Assembly (NCBI RefSeq): GCF_004193775.1
Contig: NC_041012.1
Coordinates: 11,615,223 to 11,679,222, forward strand
Direction of reading: 5' to 3'
DNA length: 64,000 bases
Origin: Glycine soja
Taxonomy: Eukaryota; Streptophyta; Magnoliopsida; Fabales; Fabaceae
Shown: positions 1 through 11,200 of the stretch, in pieces
Numbering within the stretch: the stretch's first letter is position 1
Layout of the letters: each line of letters begins with the position of its first letter
Position numbers and translations under genes: made by a program
The notes under the pieces: model-generated
What the model saw: only the letters and a program-made list of their open reading frames with translations
Told to the model about the DNA's origin: nothing
Database searches by the model: none

Positions 1-210
1 TTAATTCGGAAACAAAGAAATAAGAAGGTGTTTTCCAGTTAAGATTTCCCAACACCACACTTGCTAGAGAATTGAGATGTCACGTATCATGCTGAGTTGA
101 TACAAGAATGTAAAAGGCTGACACATAGAGGACACCAATATTCAGATTAAATAAAACAAAATTATAGCCAAAAGATATTCCTGAATAGTTTATTATGATG
201 GATATGTTAA

Positions 211-673
211 GTGTGTGTTTGGATAATTATTGATGAAATTGATTTTGGTTAAAATTAGTTTGGAAGTGATTTATGTTTGAATTTTTTAGTGTGTTTGAAT
301 GAACATTGATAAAATTAATTTTGAAATGGCATGGTTTATGTTTGAATGTTTTTATTATAAAACTAAGTTAGAATAGAATTTAATATAAAATTTTAAATCC
401 AACTCATAATTTATTCAAAATTGTTTAACTCATAATCAATTCTAGACTTATAATTAATTATGAATTCTTCTCTTACTTCAAATTAAACATTTAAAAATGT
501 ATTTAATAATGAACTCAGAATCAATTCTTCAAGGTAAAACTAAACTTAAAAGTAAAACTCAATACAAAATTTTAGATCTAACATAAAAGATATTCAAATT
601 ACTTTAATCTATAATCAATTAAATAGCTAAAATTAATTTTAAATTCTTCTTTAATGTGAAACTAAACATGTCA
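211..673. repeat. Degraded MITE-like repeat
   Basis: The left edge reads GTGTGTTTGGATAATTATTG and the right edge, reverse-complemented, reads TTTTGACATGTTTAGTTTCAC-like, so the two ends are weakly inverted. The inside contains two diverged copies of an AT-rich unit (near 360-500 and 535-673) with shared words such as AAAATTTTA and ATAATCAATT. The starting word resembles legume MITEs that begin with GTGTTTGGAT. Boundaries and family are uncertain. Confidence 0.3.
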
Positions 674-862
674 AAATATATTAAAATTAATTCAGAACTT
701 AGAACCAAATTTACAAAAAGATGAGATCAAATCAAATTTGCCCTGATATAAAGTGTTATACTGAATAAACGAATTTTTCTCTCTTGATAGAATAAGATTC
801 TCTTTGAAAATTAATTTTGTTCAAGGAAGCTGCCTTTGTCTTTTATCAAGTGTTCTGGAAAT

Positions 863-988
863 ATGGTTATAGATAAATTAGCAAGTTTAGCTTTTCAGTT
901 TAAGGAGACCGTGTACCGGGTTGAGGAGGTTCCTCGATCTTTACTTGAATCTGTTGTAACAGTTCATGCTAGCTCTTCTCATTTATAA
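863..988 (+). pseudogene. LINE RNase-H C-terminal remnant
   Basis: A 41-residue open stretch ending in TAA contains DKLASLAFQ followed by EEVPRSLLESVV. This resembles the last helix and tail of RNase H domains at the end of plant LINE reverse transcriptases, where a DxLAxLA motif is followed by a P-rich tail. No upstream reverse transcriptase is visible, so this is at most a fossil fragment. The identification is inferred from motif memory and is weak. Confidence 0.3.
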
Positions 989-3184
989 TAATATGCAGAC
1001 TTTACCTAAAAAAATTTAAATAAATGGCCAAAGTTCAATTTAAATAAAATATTTTTTTAAGTGAGATCTCTGAGATTTAAACTTTATAAAAAAAAACTCC
1101 ACTAAAAGAGCTAGGAGTTAGTGGAATAAAGTAAGGCAAATCTCATATTACTCATTTTTTTTATACTTTTAATTTTACTCATTTCTTTGAGATAAGATAA
1201 ACATAAATATCTCTGTGTAACTGTAAGCACTTGAATCTACAAACTTTTCCTACCTTATTTCCCTGAATTTCTGAAGTACATAGCAGCTCGTGTTTAATAA
1301 TCATGTGATCAGAAAGGGGAAGACAGTTGAGGAAAAGAGAAGACTCTAGTTATATGCACATTCAGCTTAAAAAATCTTGTGGGGCATGCATATGGTATAT
1401 ACCTGCGTTTCATTTGGATTGACATGAATGTTGGTATGTGAGTAGAGTGAATTTTAAATGACCAAAAGTGCACGTGCTTTTTTCTTCCGCCTCTAGAGAG
1501 CAGAGACCTTATCTTTAGAAGGTGCATCGAAATTTCCTGCTGAAAAAATAATAATAAGGTTACCATTGATCAAGGCATCAATGTCATGCCAACATGTATA
1601 GTTTCACCACAAAGATTGCCTTCAAGCTCAAGGTATAGTCAGAATTAATTTTCACTTCAATGCAAATCTGTTATAACATTATATTTTAAAATATTGTAGT
1701 CAAACATTTATTTTTTTTCTATAATAGAATCACTTAATTTATATTTATTTATCAATTTATATTTATGTAAATGAAAAAGAAATATTTTTGCATATAATAT
1801 AATGCATTTCTAATTAAGAAGTGTTTTTTTTTTTTTTTTACCAAAAGAAGTGTATTGATTTGATTTGTCAAGTTTGTTTGTTTTTTTTTCCAGATAGTTG
1901 AAGACTAGTTCTTCTTCATAATGTAGAGATCAGTAAAGTAAATTAAATTCTGTTACTTCTAACAAAATTTTCTTTATATATATATATATAGTTAAAAGTT
2001 ATACTCGTATTATCATATTTAGAGAATTCAATTATCTATTAGTTTTATTGATTATGGTTTGTCAAGTATAAGGGTAAAGGAACACGAGCATGGAATTTAA
2101 TTATCCTGTCACGATGTAATATTTTCTCATCTTTTATACTATTTTTTATTTTAAAAATAATACAAATTAAAAATATAAGTAACATTTTATCTATATTAAA
2201 ATTACATTTAACTTGTTAATTAATATAGTTTTCATTATTTTTCTCATTTTATGATTATATAAATATTAAATAAAAAATAATTAATTCATCCAAAATATTT
2301 AAACAACCAAAAAATATTTTTTTAGAAAGTATACATAAAAAAAAAGTTAAAGTAAACATGTGTTTGAATCACTAGTAGATAATCCGAAATGGAGGTTAGA
2401 GAAACAATGATGGGATAATTTATTTAAATTTATTTGTTGAAATAAGTATTTATTTTAATAAAATAAATATTTTTTTATTTTTTAGTGTATCTATTTAAAC
2501 TGTTTTTATATTAAAAAAACAAATCTTACTTATTTCAAAAATAATACTTATATAAAAAAATATTTATTTTAAAATTATTGTTTTAAAATTTAAACAAATT
2601 CAACTAATACTCATGCTTTTGAAGAGATCTTGAATTTAGTATTGCCACAAGTCAATCAGGAACTAAACAAGCACTAAAACACAAGAACTTCCAATTTTGT
2701 CACGTTTGATTGTTAAGCCAAACCAACCAACAGACATGTCATTAAGTGTTATTTAATAAATTAAAAAAAAATAAAAAAATTCCCATGCCCCATGTTCCAA
2801 AATTACAGAATTGATAATTACAACGTGATCCTTTTGCCATAAAAGCACTGGGTGGACAGGACGAGAGAGACCTCACACAAACAAATGCTCAGAAATGAAG
2901 GCACGTCCTTATTATTTATTACCCTTCTCTCTGTCCATTTCCTTATTCCTTCCCTCAAAACTCAAATTAAAAAACAATGCAGTCCATGCTAAACCTTCGT
3001 GCAACTCATGGCGTTCCACTTTGTCTCTCTGGAATTACTCACCCTCTTACTCTTCCTAAAGAGTACACTATTTTACTACCTTTACCCCCCTCTCACTCTA
3101 ACTCTCCATGATATATGATCCCACTCTTTTTTCCTCTCTCTCTCTCTAATTAATTCGTGCTCTTAATTATTTTGGTGGTGTAGG
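989..3184. other. AT-rich intergenic DNA, no gene seen
   Basis: Only short open frames without family features are present. The stretch contains poly-T and poly-A runs and a short TA run near 1977-1990. A 36-codon frame starts at 3009 with a hydrophobic beginning ([17 protein letters not shown]) and ends at 3119. It has no support beyond being open. Confidence 0.5.
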
Positions 3185-3409
3185 ATGGCTGATCATGACC
3201 GTAGGAGGAAGGCCATGAAGAGACAAAGATTACGAGCCAGAAGAGGTGGTGGTATGCATGCAAATCAACAAAAGGGTATCCACAGATACAACTTTGAAAG
3301 TGATTTTCTGGAGATCAAGGTTGAGGAATATGATTATGGAGATCTAGATGACCTTATCTTGCATGATCTGTTCCATACTTACCTGGATTTAACAGCAAAA
3401 GCTGCATAG
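3185..3409 (+). CDS. Small hypothetical protein, 74 aa
   Basis: An ATG-initiated frame encodes 74 residues and ends in TAG. I do not recognise a family. The N-terminal third is strongly basic (RRRKAMKRQRLRARRGGG) and the C-terminal half is acidic (VEEYDYGDLDDL), so the peptide is electrically bipolar. The ATG directly follows GGTGGTGTAG, which would serve as a 3' splice site, so a 5'-UTR intron or an upstream exon is possible. Codon use looks more gene-like than the surrounding AT-rich DNA. It could be a real small gene, the last exon of a larger gene, or a chance ORF. No signal peptide or membrane segment is visible. Confidence 0.35.
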   Translation: MADHDRRRKAMKRQRLRARRGGGMHANQQKGIHRYNFESDFLEIKVEEYDYGDLDDLILHDLFHTYLDLTAKAA

Positions 3410-4682
3410 CGCCATAGCCTATTAATTCTTCACCACTATTACTATTTCTGGACTCTATTATTTGTGTTGTATTATCGTCGTGTTTTTTCTTTTCTTTCAG
3501 AAAATTTAAGTGGGATGAATTTTGAGAATTTGTTGGGATTAGAGCATGTATTAAAGTTTTAAAAAAATAAAATTAGGACTACTCACACCTATCAACAAAA
3601 TCATCATATCTTTAGTGTGATTCAAACTATTCTTATATGAAATCGTTTTTTACTGACTTTTATTCTTGGTGTCATGTTTAGAAGTACATCTCGGTTTTAA
3701 GTTGGTTTCTCTTTGTTATGTTTAAAACTATGTGAAATTAATGTGCATCCTTTTATTTATTTATTTAATATATAATATTCCTTCTCCTATGAAGAATTCT
3801 CCTGTTATTGTATTGTATGTGTATATGTACATCATTAAAACGAAACTTAGTAGAGGGCGAAGTTCAATTTGATCGACCTCATCAACGTTATGATCTTAAA
3901 TTTGTTCATATTTTGTCAAAATTTCTCCATTGGGGGATTATTTGTTTGGCTTTGTGTTGAAATTATGTTGTACTAATGCTATTTGTAGGTCTTTAGATAT
4001 ACTGTGGCTCAAATGTGAAGCATGCTGCATATTTGAAATCTCAATTTTCAGGCTTAAGCTAAACTCTTAATTTTTTGTCCCATTTATGTCTAACATAGGC
4101 AGTTTCCAGGGTGGGTTAGATCGAATTTGGGAGAATATGAATTCTAATTCAATCAATTTTCATCGGTTTAAATGGATTTAGATTTTCCAAAAATATGACA
4201 AAACCCAACCTTATCAATTTAATAAAAAAATTGTGTTGGATCATTTTGGATTAATCAAGTCCCCTATTACACAAAATGAAAATGCAAAATTATGTTTTGA
4301 ATATGTGTGTGTGAGATTTTGTCCAAAATTCACAAATAAGCATTGCATTACAAATGTATAACCAACATATCTTGTTGTATTTGGTTTATACCAACTAAAT
4401 AATAAAAATATAAATAATAGAATACATGTTCAATTGTAGGTTGATAAAACACCAACCCGACACCCAATCTAATTACAATAAGGTTATATTGGTCCGACTC
4501 AGGTTGCACTCAATGTTAATTGAACATAATTTATTTTAAAGAAAATATTAAGAAAGTTGAATCATAAAGAATATGTCAGACACCAAGAGAAATGATAAAT
4601 TTGATTTTACTCATCTAAGTATGTCTATTTGAATAAATACTTACATCTTTATATTCAATTAATATTTGACACTACAATAATG

Positions 4683-4724
<42 letters not shown>

Positions 4725-5640
4725 ACTATAACAAGTAATCAAAACCTGTAATGTTTGCCCATATAAAAATCAATTTAATATTTTTTTACATATAGATACC
4801 AATTTGAGTATTTCTAACACATAAGAACTAAATTATAGGTTTGATAAGAAGTTGATACTTATATATAAAAAAAATGACAAAGTCATACTCATCAACTACC
4901 ATTTTAAAAAAAAAAAAACAATTTATCAATTTTGAAAACAAATTACACTATTTGGGTAGAAAAGTCATTTCAATTCACGCTTGAAGGTAAGTTCAATATA
5001 ACCCTCGTAGAATATTCTATTCTCTTCGATTTAGGTATAGGAGGTTAAGATCTTTTCATGTTAATAAAAAAACATGAGAAAATCATATTTTAGAATAAAA
5101 AATACATAAAAATTAATTTCGTGAGAACCCTGACCTATCTCGCTTGTGCTTAGGACTATGGTTGAACTCGTGTGATTTAACTCCGAAGAGGTCCTCCAAT
5201 TGCTAGAAACAAGTACTTCAATTTAGGATTGTTTGAAACAATTTATTTCAACTTTTTACAAACGTAATATATAATCTTTTTTTATAAACTCTTTTTTGTT
5301 TATTTTAATAAACTTCACGAGAAAAATTACAAAAATAATCTCTTTTTAACTAATTTCAGTAACGTTCACATATAAGCTGTGAAAAAAATCCCACTCAATA
5401 AAAAACAGACTGAATATTTAATTAAGCTGTATTATGATACAATTGTGCCGTTAATTTTCCACACTCTAGAATGTGATGATCTACGTAGGAGTCATTCGGC
5501 AAGGCATTGAGAACCTCATTTTTTTTTCCATAATTGGGTTAAAGTAAAAGGAATGCATATTTTCTAGCCATGGTTGGTGTGAGGAATGGATTTGAGCTAG
5601 TGCAGATCTTGAGTTCAGAGAAAATAGAGATATTTTGTAA
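3410..5640. other. AT-rich intergenic DNA with a TA microsatellite
   Basis: No supportable gene is seen. A pure TA dinucleotide run occupies about 4685-4719. The rest is AT-rich with many short homopolymers. Confidence 0.5.
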
Positions 5641-5945
5641 GAAGCAAAACTGAGAAAATGTAATTCTGAATTGAAAAATCAGATAGATACAGTAGTTGAG
5701 ATGCTCATATTGACAGTTGAGCCACTAACTCGAGAGAATTACTACTACAACAGAATTAGAGAAGCTGCAGATTCACTAACTAACAATTCATCCATAACAA
5801 AACAACAACTGGTAGAAATGATTGAGGAAAATATTACACTCTCACGAGTGAATGCTTTGGATTAGCTAAACATCTTGCTGATAGGATGAGAATTTCAACA
5901 AGGCCAAATGCTATGAAAGTTTTCTCAAAACTGCATTTGCTCTAA
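5641..5945 (+). pseudogene. Frame-broken remnant of an unidentified coding exon
   Basis: From 5641 an open frame encodes a polar, helix-like sequence with ENYYYNRIREAADSL and TKQQLVEMIEENITLSRVNA, stopping at 5863-5865. Moving back one base, the reading continues as LAKHLADRMRISTRPNAMKV and ends at 5943-5945, as if one gene tail had suffered a single-base frameshift. No convincing ATG lies upstream and an in-frame stop precedes it closely. I cannot name the parent family. It is probably a displaced or decayed last exon; a real exon with a sequencing indel is the alternative. Confidence 0.35.
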
Positions 5946-6039
5946 GCATAATGTAAACAAATAAATCAGTAAATGAACTTTTACAATAAATCAGTAAATG
6001 AACTTTTACAAGCTGTACATTTCAGGCACTGTCCTTCTT

Positions 6040-6123
6040 TGTGTGTGTGTGTGTGTGTTTCAGGCACTGTCCTGTGTGTGTGTGTGTGTGTGTGTGTGTC
6101 TCTGTGTGTGTGTGTGTGTGTGT
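6040..6123. repeat. GT microsatellite, compound
   Basis: Two GT arrays (about 6040-6057 and 6074-6123, the second interrupted by TCTC) are each preceded by a copy of TTTCAGGCACTGTCC or a close variant. The short duplicated flank suggests replication slippage or a local duplication. Just upstream, AAATCAGTAAATGAACTTTT is also directly duplicated (about 5964-6011). Confidence 0.85.
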
Positions 6124-6729
6124 AGCACAGAATATAAGGCATCAACCATCCTATACAACCTTTGTGTTCTTCAACAATACTGCTTCCATGAAAAGCATGA
6201 GCAAGGTCAATTTTCTGTCCTGACCAAGAAGGCAGCATCTGATAGGGAAAAAAGGGATCTAACTCTGAGGGGAGATGCTTCCTTACAACAAAAGTGCAAA
6301 CAAAAATGGGAGAAAATGAATATTTTCATTCACTTGTTTCTCCATACATTGCATCACCTACATAAGCATAACCCCTCTAATGAAACATACAACCTATAGG
6401 CAAGCAAAGGAACACAATACAACAATACAAAACAACCACCCTAACAAACTCTTTTCGGGACTCACTCCAACAATTCTTAACAGACCATATCTTTTATTCC
6501 AAATTCACCACTAAAACTGTCTAAAGTACTTCATAATTCATATTCACAATCCTCCATCTATTAGGGTTTGAACCTTTTGGAATGCACATAATCAAAATAA
6601 GATATTAGTAGTGTTAACTCATATTTTTATTATACATCATTTCTTTTATTCCAAACAATATCAAACAATATATAATATTTACACATTACCTTAAAATTAT
6701 GTTTTATTACCTACATGTAACTCAATATT

Positions 6730-7518
6730 AGTTTCAAATTCATATTTTATTTAATGTTTTTTTTTTTTCTGTCAATACTTAAACATTATTATTATCCAAA
6801 TAAACAAAATTATATAAGTGTGTACATATAGTAATAATTTATATTTATGAAATATCTCCTTTTGATTCTCTATGGTCATTCAAATTAATAGGAACGATGA
6901 CTCAAACTAAGAGGAGATATTTCAAATTTTTATTGAAGAGTTAGATATTTTAATTATGTTAGTTAAAAAATAAGATTAATGTTAACATAAGATTAATGTT
7001 TAAAACAAAAAATAAATAAATAATTAATAAATATAATTTAATGCTAATCATCATCAAAATAAATCAATTTTGTCAATATCAATCAACATTTATTATTTTT
7101 TTATCTTTTGCGTTTAATTTGTTTCAATTTCCCTTTAATGAATGTTTCTTGGACTATTAACAAGTCTAAGGTACAGATTTTGACACATGTTTCAAATTCA
7201 TATTTTATTTAATGTATTTTTTTCTGCCAATACTTAAATATTATTATTATCCAAATAAACTAAATTTTTAATCATTTCATAATGAATTTTAACACTATTG
7301 ATAAAAAAAAAGTTAATGTTTATACCAAAAATGAGTATGTCTCATTTTGATTCTCCATGGTCAATCAAACTAATTCGAACGACTTTATTTGCAATATCAT
7401 TAACAAGTCTATCGTACAGACCTTGACCCATGTTTCAAATTCATATTTTATTTAATGTATTTTTTTCTGTCAATACTTAAACATTATTATTATCCAAATT
7501 AACAAAATTATATAAGTA
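6730..7518. repeat. Diverged repeat block with three copies of one module
   Basis: A module containing TTCAAATTCATATTTTATTT followed by TTTTTCTGYCAATACTTAAA and TATTATTATCCAAAT occurs three times, starting near 6733, 7190 and 7433. The last two copies share additional left sequence (TTAACAAGTCTA...GTACAGA) and are spaced about 243 bp apart. A second shared module (TTTTGATTCTC...ATGGTCA) occurs near 6860 and 7339. This is a tandem or segmental local duplication that has diverged. No protein is encoded. Confidence 0.6.
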
Positions 7519-8205
7519 TATACATGTAATAATTTATATGTATGAAATTTCAAATATTAGTATGAGTGTGTGCATCGGCACGAACGTCTCTCTAGTTAAG
7601 AAAGAAAAAAAAACTTATTCCCCTCCATGGCTGCACCAACCTCTTCCAAATTCACATTGATTGTTATCTTGGTCAATATTTTTTTTTCTCAATTTTCAGT
7701 AAGGAAGTAATAGAATAGAATATTGACATTGACAAAGGTATGGTCGTAGACGTGAGCGCATGGAAACCCAACCCGGACGTGTTGCCGTAGAAAAACCGGA
7801 TTGGATAGTCGGCGATAGGTCCGAATTTTGTAAGTGGAGAGAGAGAGATTTGTTCTGGCATTGTTTTGAGTCTCCTCGATCGGTCAAAAGAACACGCAAA
7901 GCAAACCCAACCCAGCCACCCCCAACACAACACAAACCGTGTGCTAACAATAGTATAGTGGGTGTGAACCCCCAAACCCTAATCCTTCGTTTCTATGGTA
8001 ATAATTCATTCTCTTCCATCGATCAATCACCGTTCCATTTTCATTTCGCTCAGTTCCATAGTTCGCTTTTTTTTTTTTTTAATTTGATTTAATCAGACCG
8101 AGTGCTGTTGGTGTCAGCATGCGCTAGCTTCGTCGTCGTCGTCATCGATTTTCCGGTTTGTGATTCTCGTGATTCTTCTCGGGCCGAATTATTGGGTTTG
8201 ACGGC

Positions 8206-11200
8206 ATGGATTTGGTACCGAGCGTCAAGGTATCCTTGATTTTTCAGTTTAGGGTCTCTAACGCACACACGCACGTTCTGAATTGACTTATAGATGAACA
8301 ATTAAACACTTTGCTTCCGCTAGGGATTCATTTGCATGTATTGCTAATTCGTAAAAAAAAGAACGCTTATGATTGATTTATTTGGTGACCAGAAGTACAC
8401 GAGGTTTAGATTTATATATATATATATTGGAAGAGCAAGCAAATTGTGTATTTTTTTTTAAATTGGATTTGCACGGAAATGTGAAGGAGCTTTTTTACTG
8501 CAAAACATGTATGTGCCTTGTTGATTTGATTGGTTGGACTTTAATTTTTTTTTTCTTTCTTTTCTTTATATTCTTGGTTATGTATCCTGTAACTGGTTTA
8601 ATTTTTCTGTGATCTTTTTTTTTTTGTTAACGATATTATTGGATACTTTGTGGACAATGTGATTCCGTGGTTGGATACTTTTTAGTTATTCAATTTTTGA
8701 TCCTGCTCTACTTTTTAGCTAGCTAAACTTGAATTCCATTCGCATTACTTCTTCAAACGATGGTATTTTTGTTTTCTTCTTTTGCTTTTATTCTAGTATT
8801 GGATTTTGTGTACTGTTGTATTAATCATTGGGGTATGCTATTTATTTTCCTGATTTATTGACATCTCTTTGTAGGAAAAGTTGAACTATTTTCGTATAAA
8901 AGAGCTCAAAGATGTGCTCACTCAGTTACACCTTTCAAAGCAGGGAAAGAAGCAGGTGAGATAATAAAACTATTACCTACTCCGCCTTTGTTATTGTGAG
9001 GCTTTTTCTATGATGAAACCTTGAACGCTAGTACTGACTGACACCCTGTTGAATATCATTTATTCTCTGATTACTGTTTCTTGTTGATAACAAGTTCTTC
9101 TGTTTATAATTTTCTTTTCTTTTGCATTTTCTAAACATGTTACATGCAATATATGGATCGTTGTATGGATAGACATCATACTTAATGGTTAATAATATGA
9201 GTTCACAACTCTTAAAATAGATGGATATTGTCAATTTATGACATGAAGTTTCATCATATTGTTGTAGTATCTTTGGTTTGGACTCCATATATCGTTTCCT
9301 TTTTAATCTAAATTTAATATGCTGTCTTTGAGTTTTTGGATGATATAGTGATGTTGTGTTTCGTCTTTTGCAGGATCTTGTTGATCGCATATTATCCGTT
9401 CTCTCAGATGAACAAGGTAAAGTTATGCACACATGCAGAAGCACAGGACTCAACCTTTGGGTCTAATTCTATCTTATACATCTGGTTTATTTTCACTATG
9501 TTTCTGTTTGAGTTGTGATTATGCCTATACATTGGAATAAATATGGTTCACTTTTACATTGTAGTGTGTCCAATTACAGGTTACTCACATGCCTCTCAAT
9601 CTCTCTCCTTCCTCCTTTTTTCCTGTTAACTAAGCAACTTGTTGCTCTTTTCCCAGTTTCAAAAATGTGGGCTAAGAAGAATGCTGGTGGAAAAGAACAG
9701 GTGGCAAAATTAGTGGATGATACATATAGGTCAGTCTTAGCAACAACACTCTTGATAATATTTTCTTCTAGCTTTTGTATGCTTCAGATGCATACCGTGA
9801 CGTAACATACTTGGCTTGAGTTCACATAAATGATCTGGTACCTTACTATTAGGTCTGGTTTACCTCAATTATAGTGCTCCATATATGATGTAATTTCTTG
9901 TCTTTGACTTTGTTACCGTTTATTCACATTCTTGTATTTTCTTTTACTTAGGAAAATGCAGATATCAGGGGCCACTGATCTAGCTTCTAAGGGACAGGGT
10001 GCATCAGATAGCAGTAGTGTAAAGGTTAAAAGTGAATTTGATGATGCTTTTCAACGAGATGTAAAGATTCGCTGTCTATGTGGAAGTAGATTGGAAACAG
10101 AGGATTTGGTCAAGGTGTACCATTAAATATGGTTTCTTATTTCTTTATGATAAAGAGAAACACTATACATCAGTACATGCAGATACTATTTATTCAGTCA
10201 ATTTATTATCTCATCCACTTTTTTGGTGGTCAGATCCACTTTTCATTTATGTTTCTTAATATATAATTTTTTAATTTTAATTTTCCTCATCATATTGCAG
10301 TGTGATGATCCAAGATGCCATGTGTGGCAACACATCAGTTGTGTTATTATTCCCGAGAAACCTACCGAAGGCATCCCACCAGTTCCTGATAAATTTTATT
10401 GTGAACTCTGTCGTCTCACTCGTGCAGACCCGTATGTTGAATTCCCTGCTTACTTTAGCTAATAGCTATATGTGGAGTGGGCGATAATGATTTGTCTACA
10501 GGGTTTTCCTTATGATGAATTTTTAATTTTTGAATTTCATGTTAAAGGGTTTTAGCATGGCATTTTTTCTTCTAGGGTTGCATGGTTAACATTATTTGAT
10601 TATGATTGCAATTTCTCAGCTACAATACTCTGTTGGTATGGTGAACTGGGCTTTTGTAGTTGTGAGCATGGTTATCAAACTTGCTAGTTGACTCGTAGAA
10701 TTGAACGAGTTTACAAGTGCACAACCACCAACCGGGTGAACTCGCTAGCAAACTGGTTTTTGGGTGGACTCACATAAACTCGTGCAGACTTGGGTAGAAT
10801 TGCTCAAACTCACGAGTTTGTGGGTGAGTCGGCAAGTTCAGTGGTGGAGGAAAAATTGCTAAATCGACAGTCGTTTTGGGCTTCTGTTTTGCGATTTCCC
10901 TCATCCTCCTTCTTTCTTTTCTCAATTTCTTTTTTCTCTTCTCCCTCACAATTTTTGTCTGGTTCAGTCTTCCCCATGCCGATTGAACTCGGTTCAGATG
11001 AAGCTCTGTTCAAGTGACTGCTGCTTTGACTCTGCTTGCTCTGTTCAAGTGACTGCTGCTTTGATTCTGCTTGCTCTGTTCAAGTGACTGCTGCTTTGAC
11101 TCTGCTTGCTCTGTGAGAAGATTACCTGATTGAAAGAATAGAGCCCTATTTTAAAATGGCATCGTATTGGTTTTTTTTTTAAGAACTTTTGTCTTAGAGC

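Noticed and set aside
7760..8092. 110-codon open frame on the plus strand just before SIZ1, with GC-richer composition
   Set aside because: It overlaps the likely promoter and 5'-UTR, has overlapping open frames on the opposite strand, shows no family motif and ends in poly-T. It is probably chance, although part could act as an upstream ORF.
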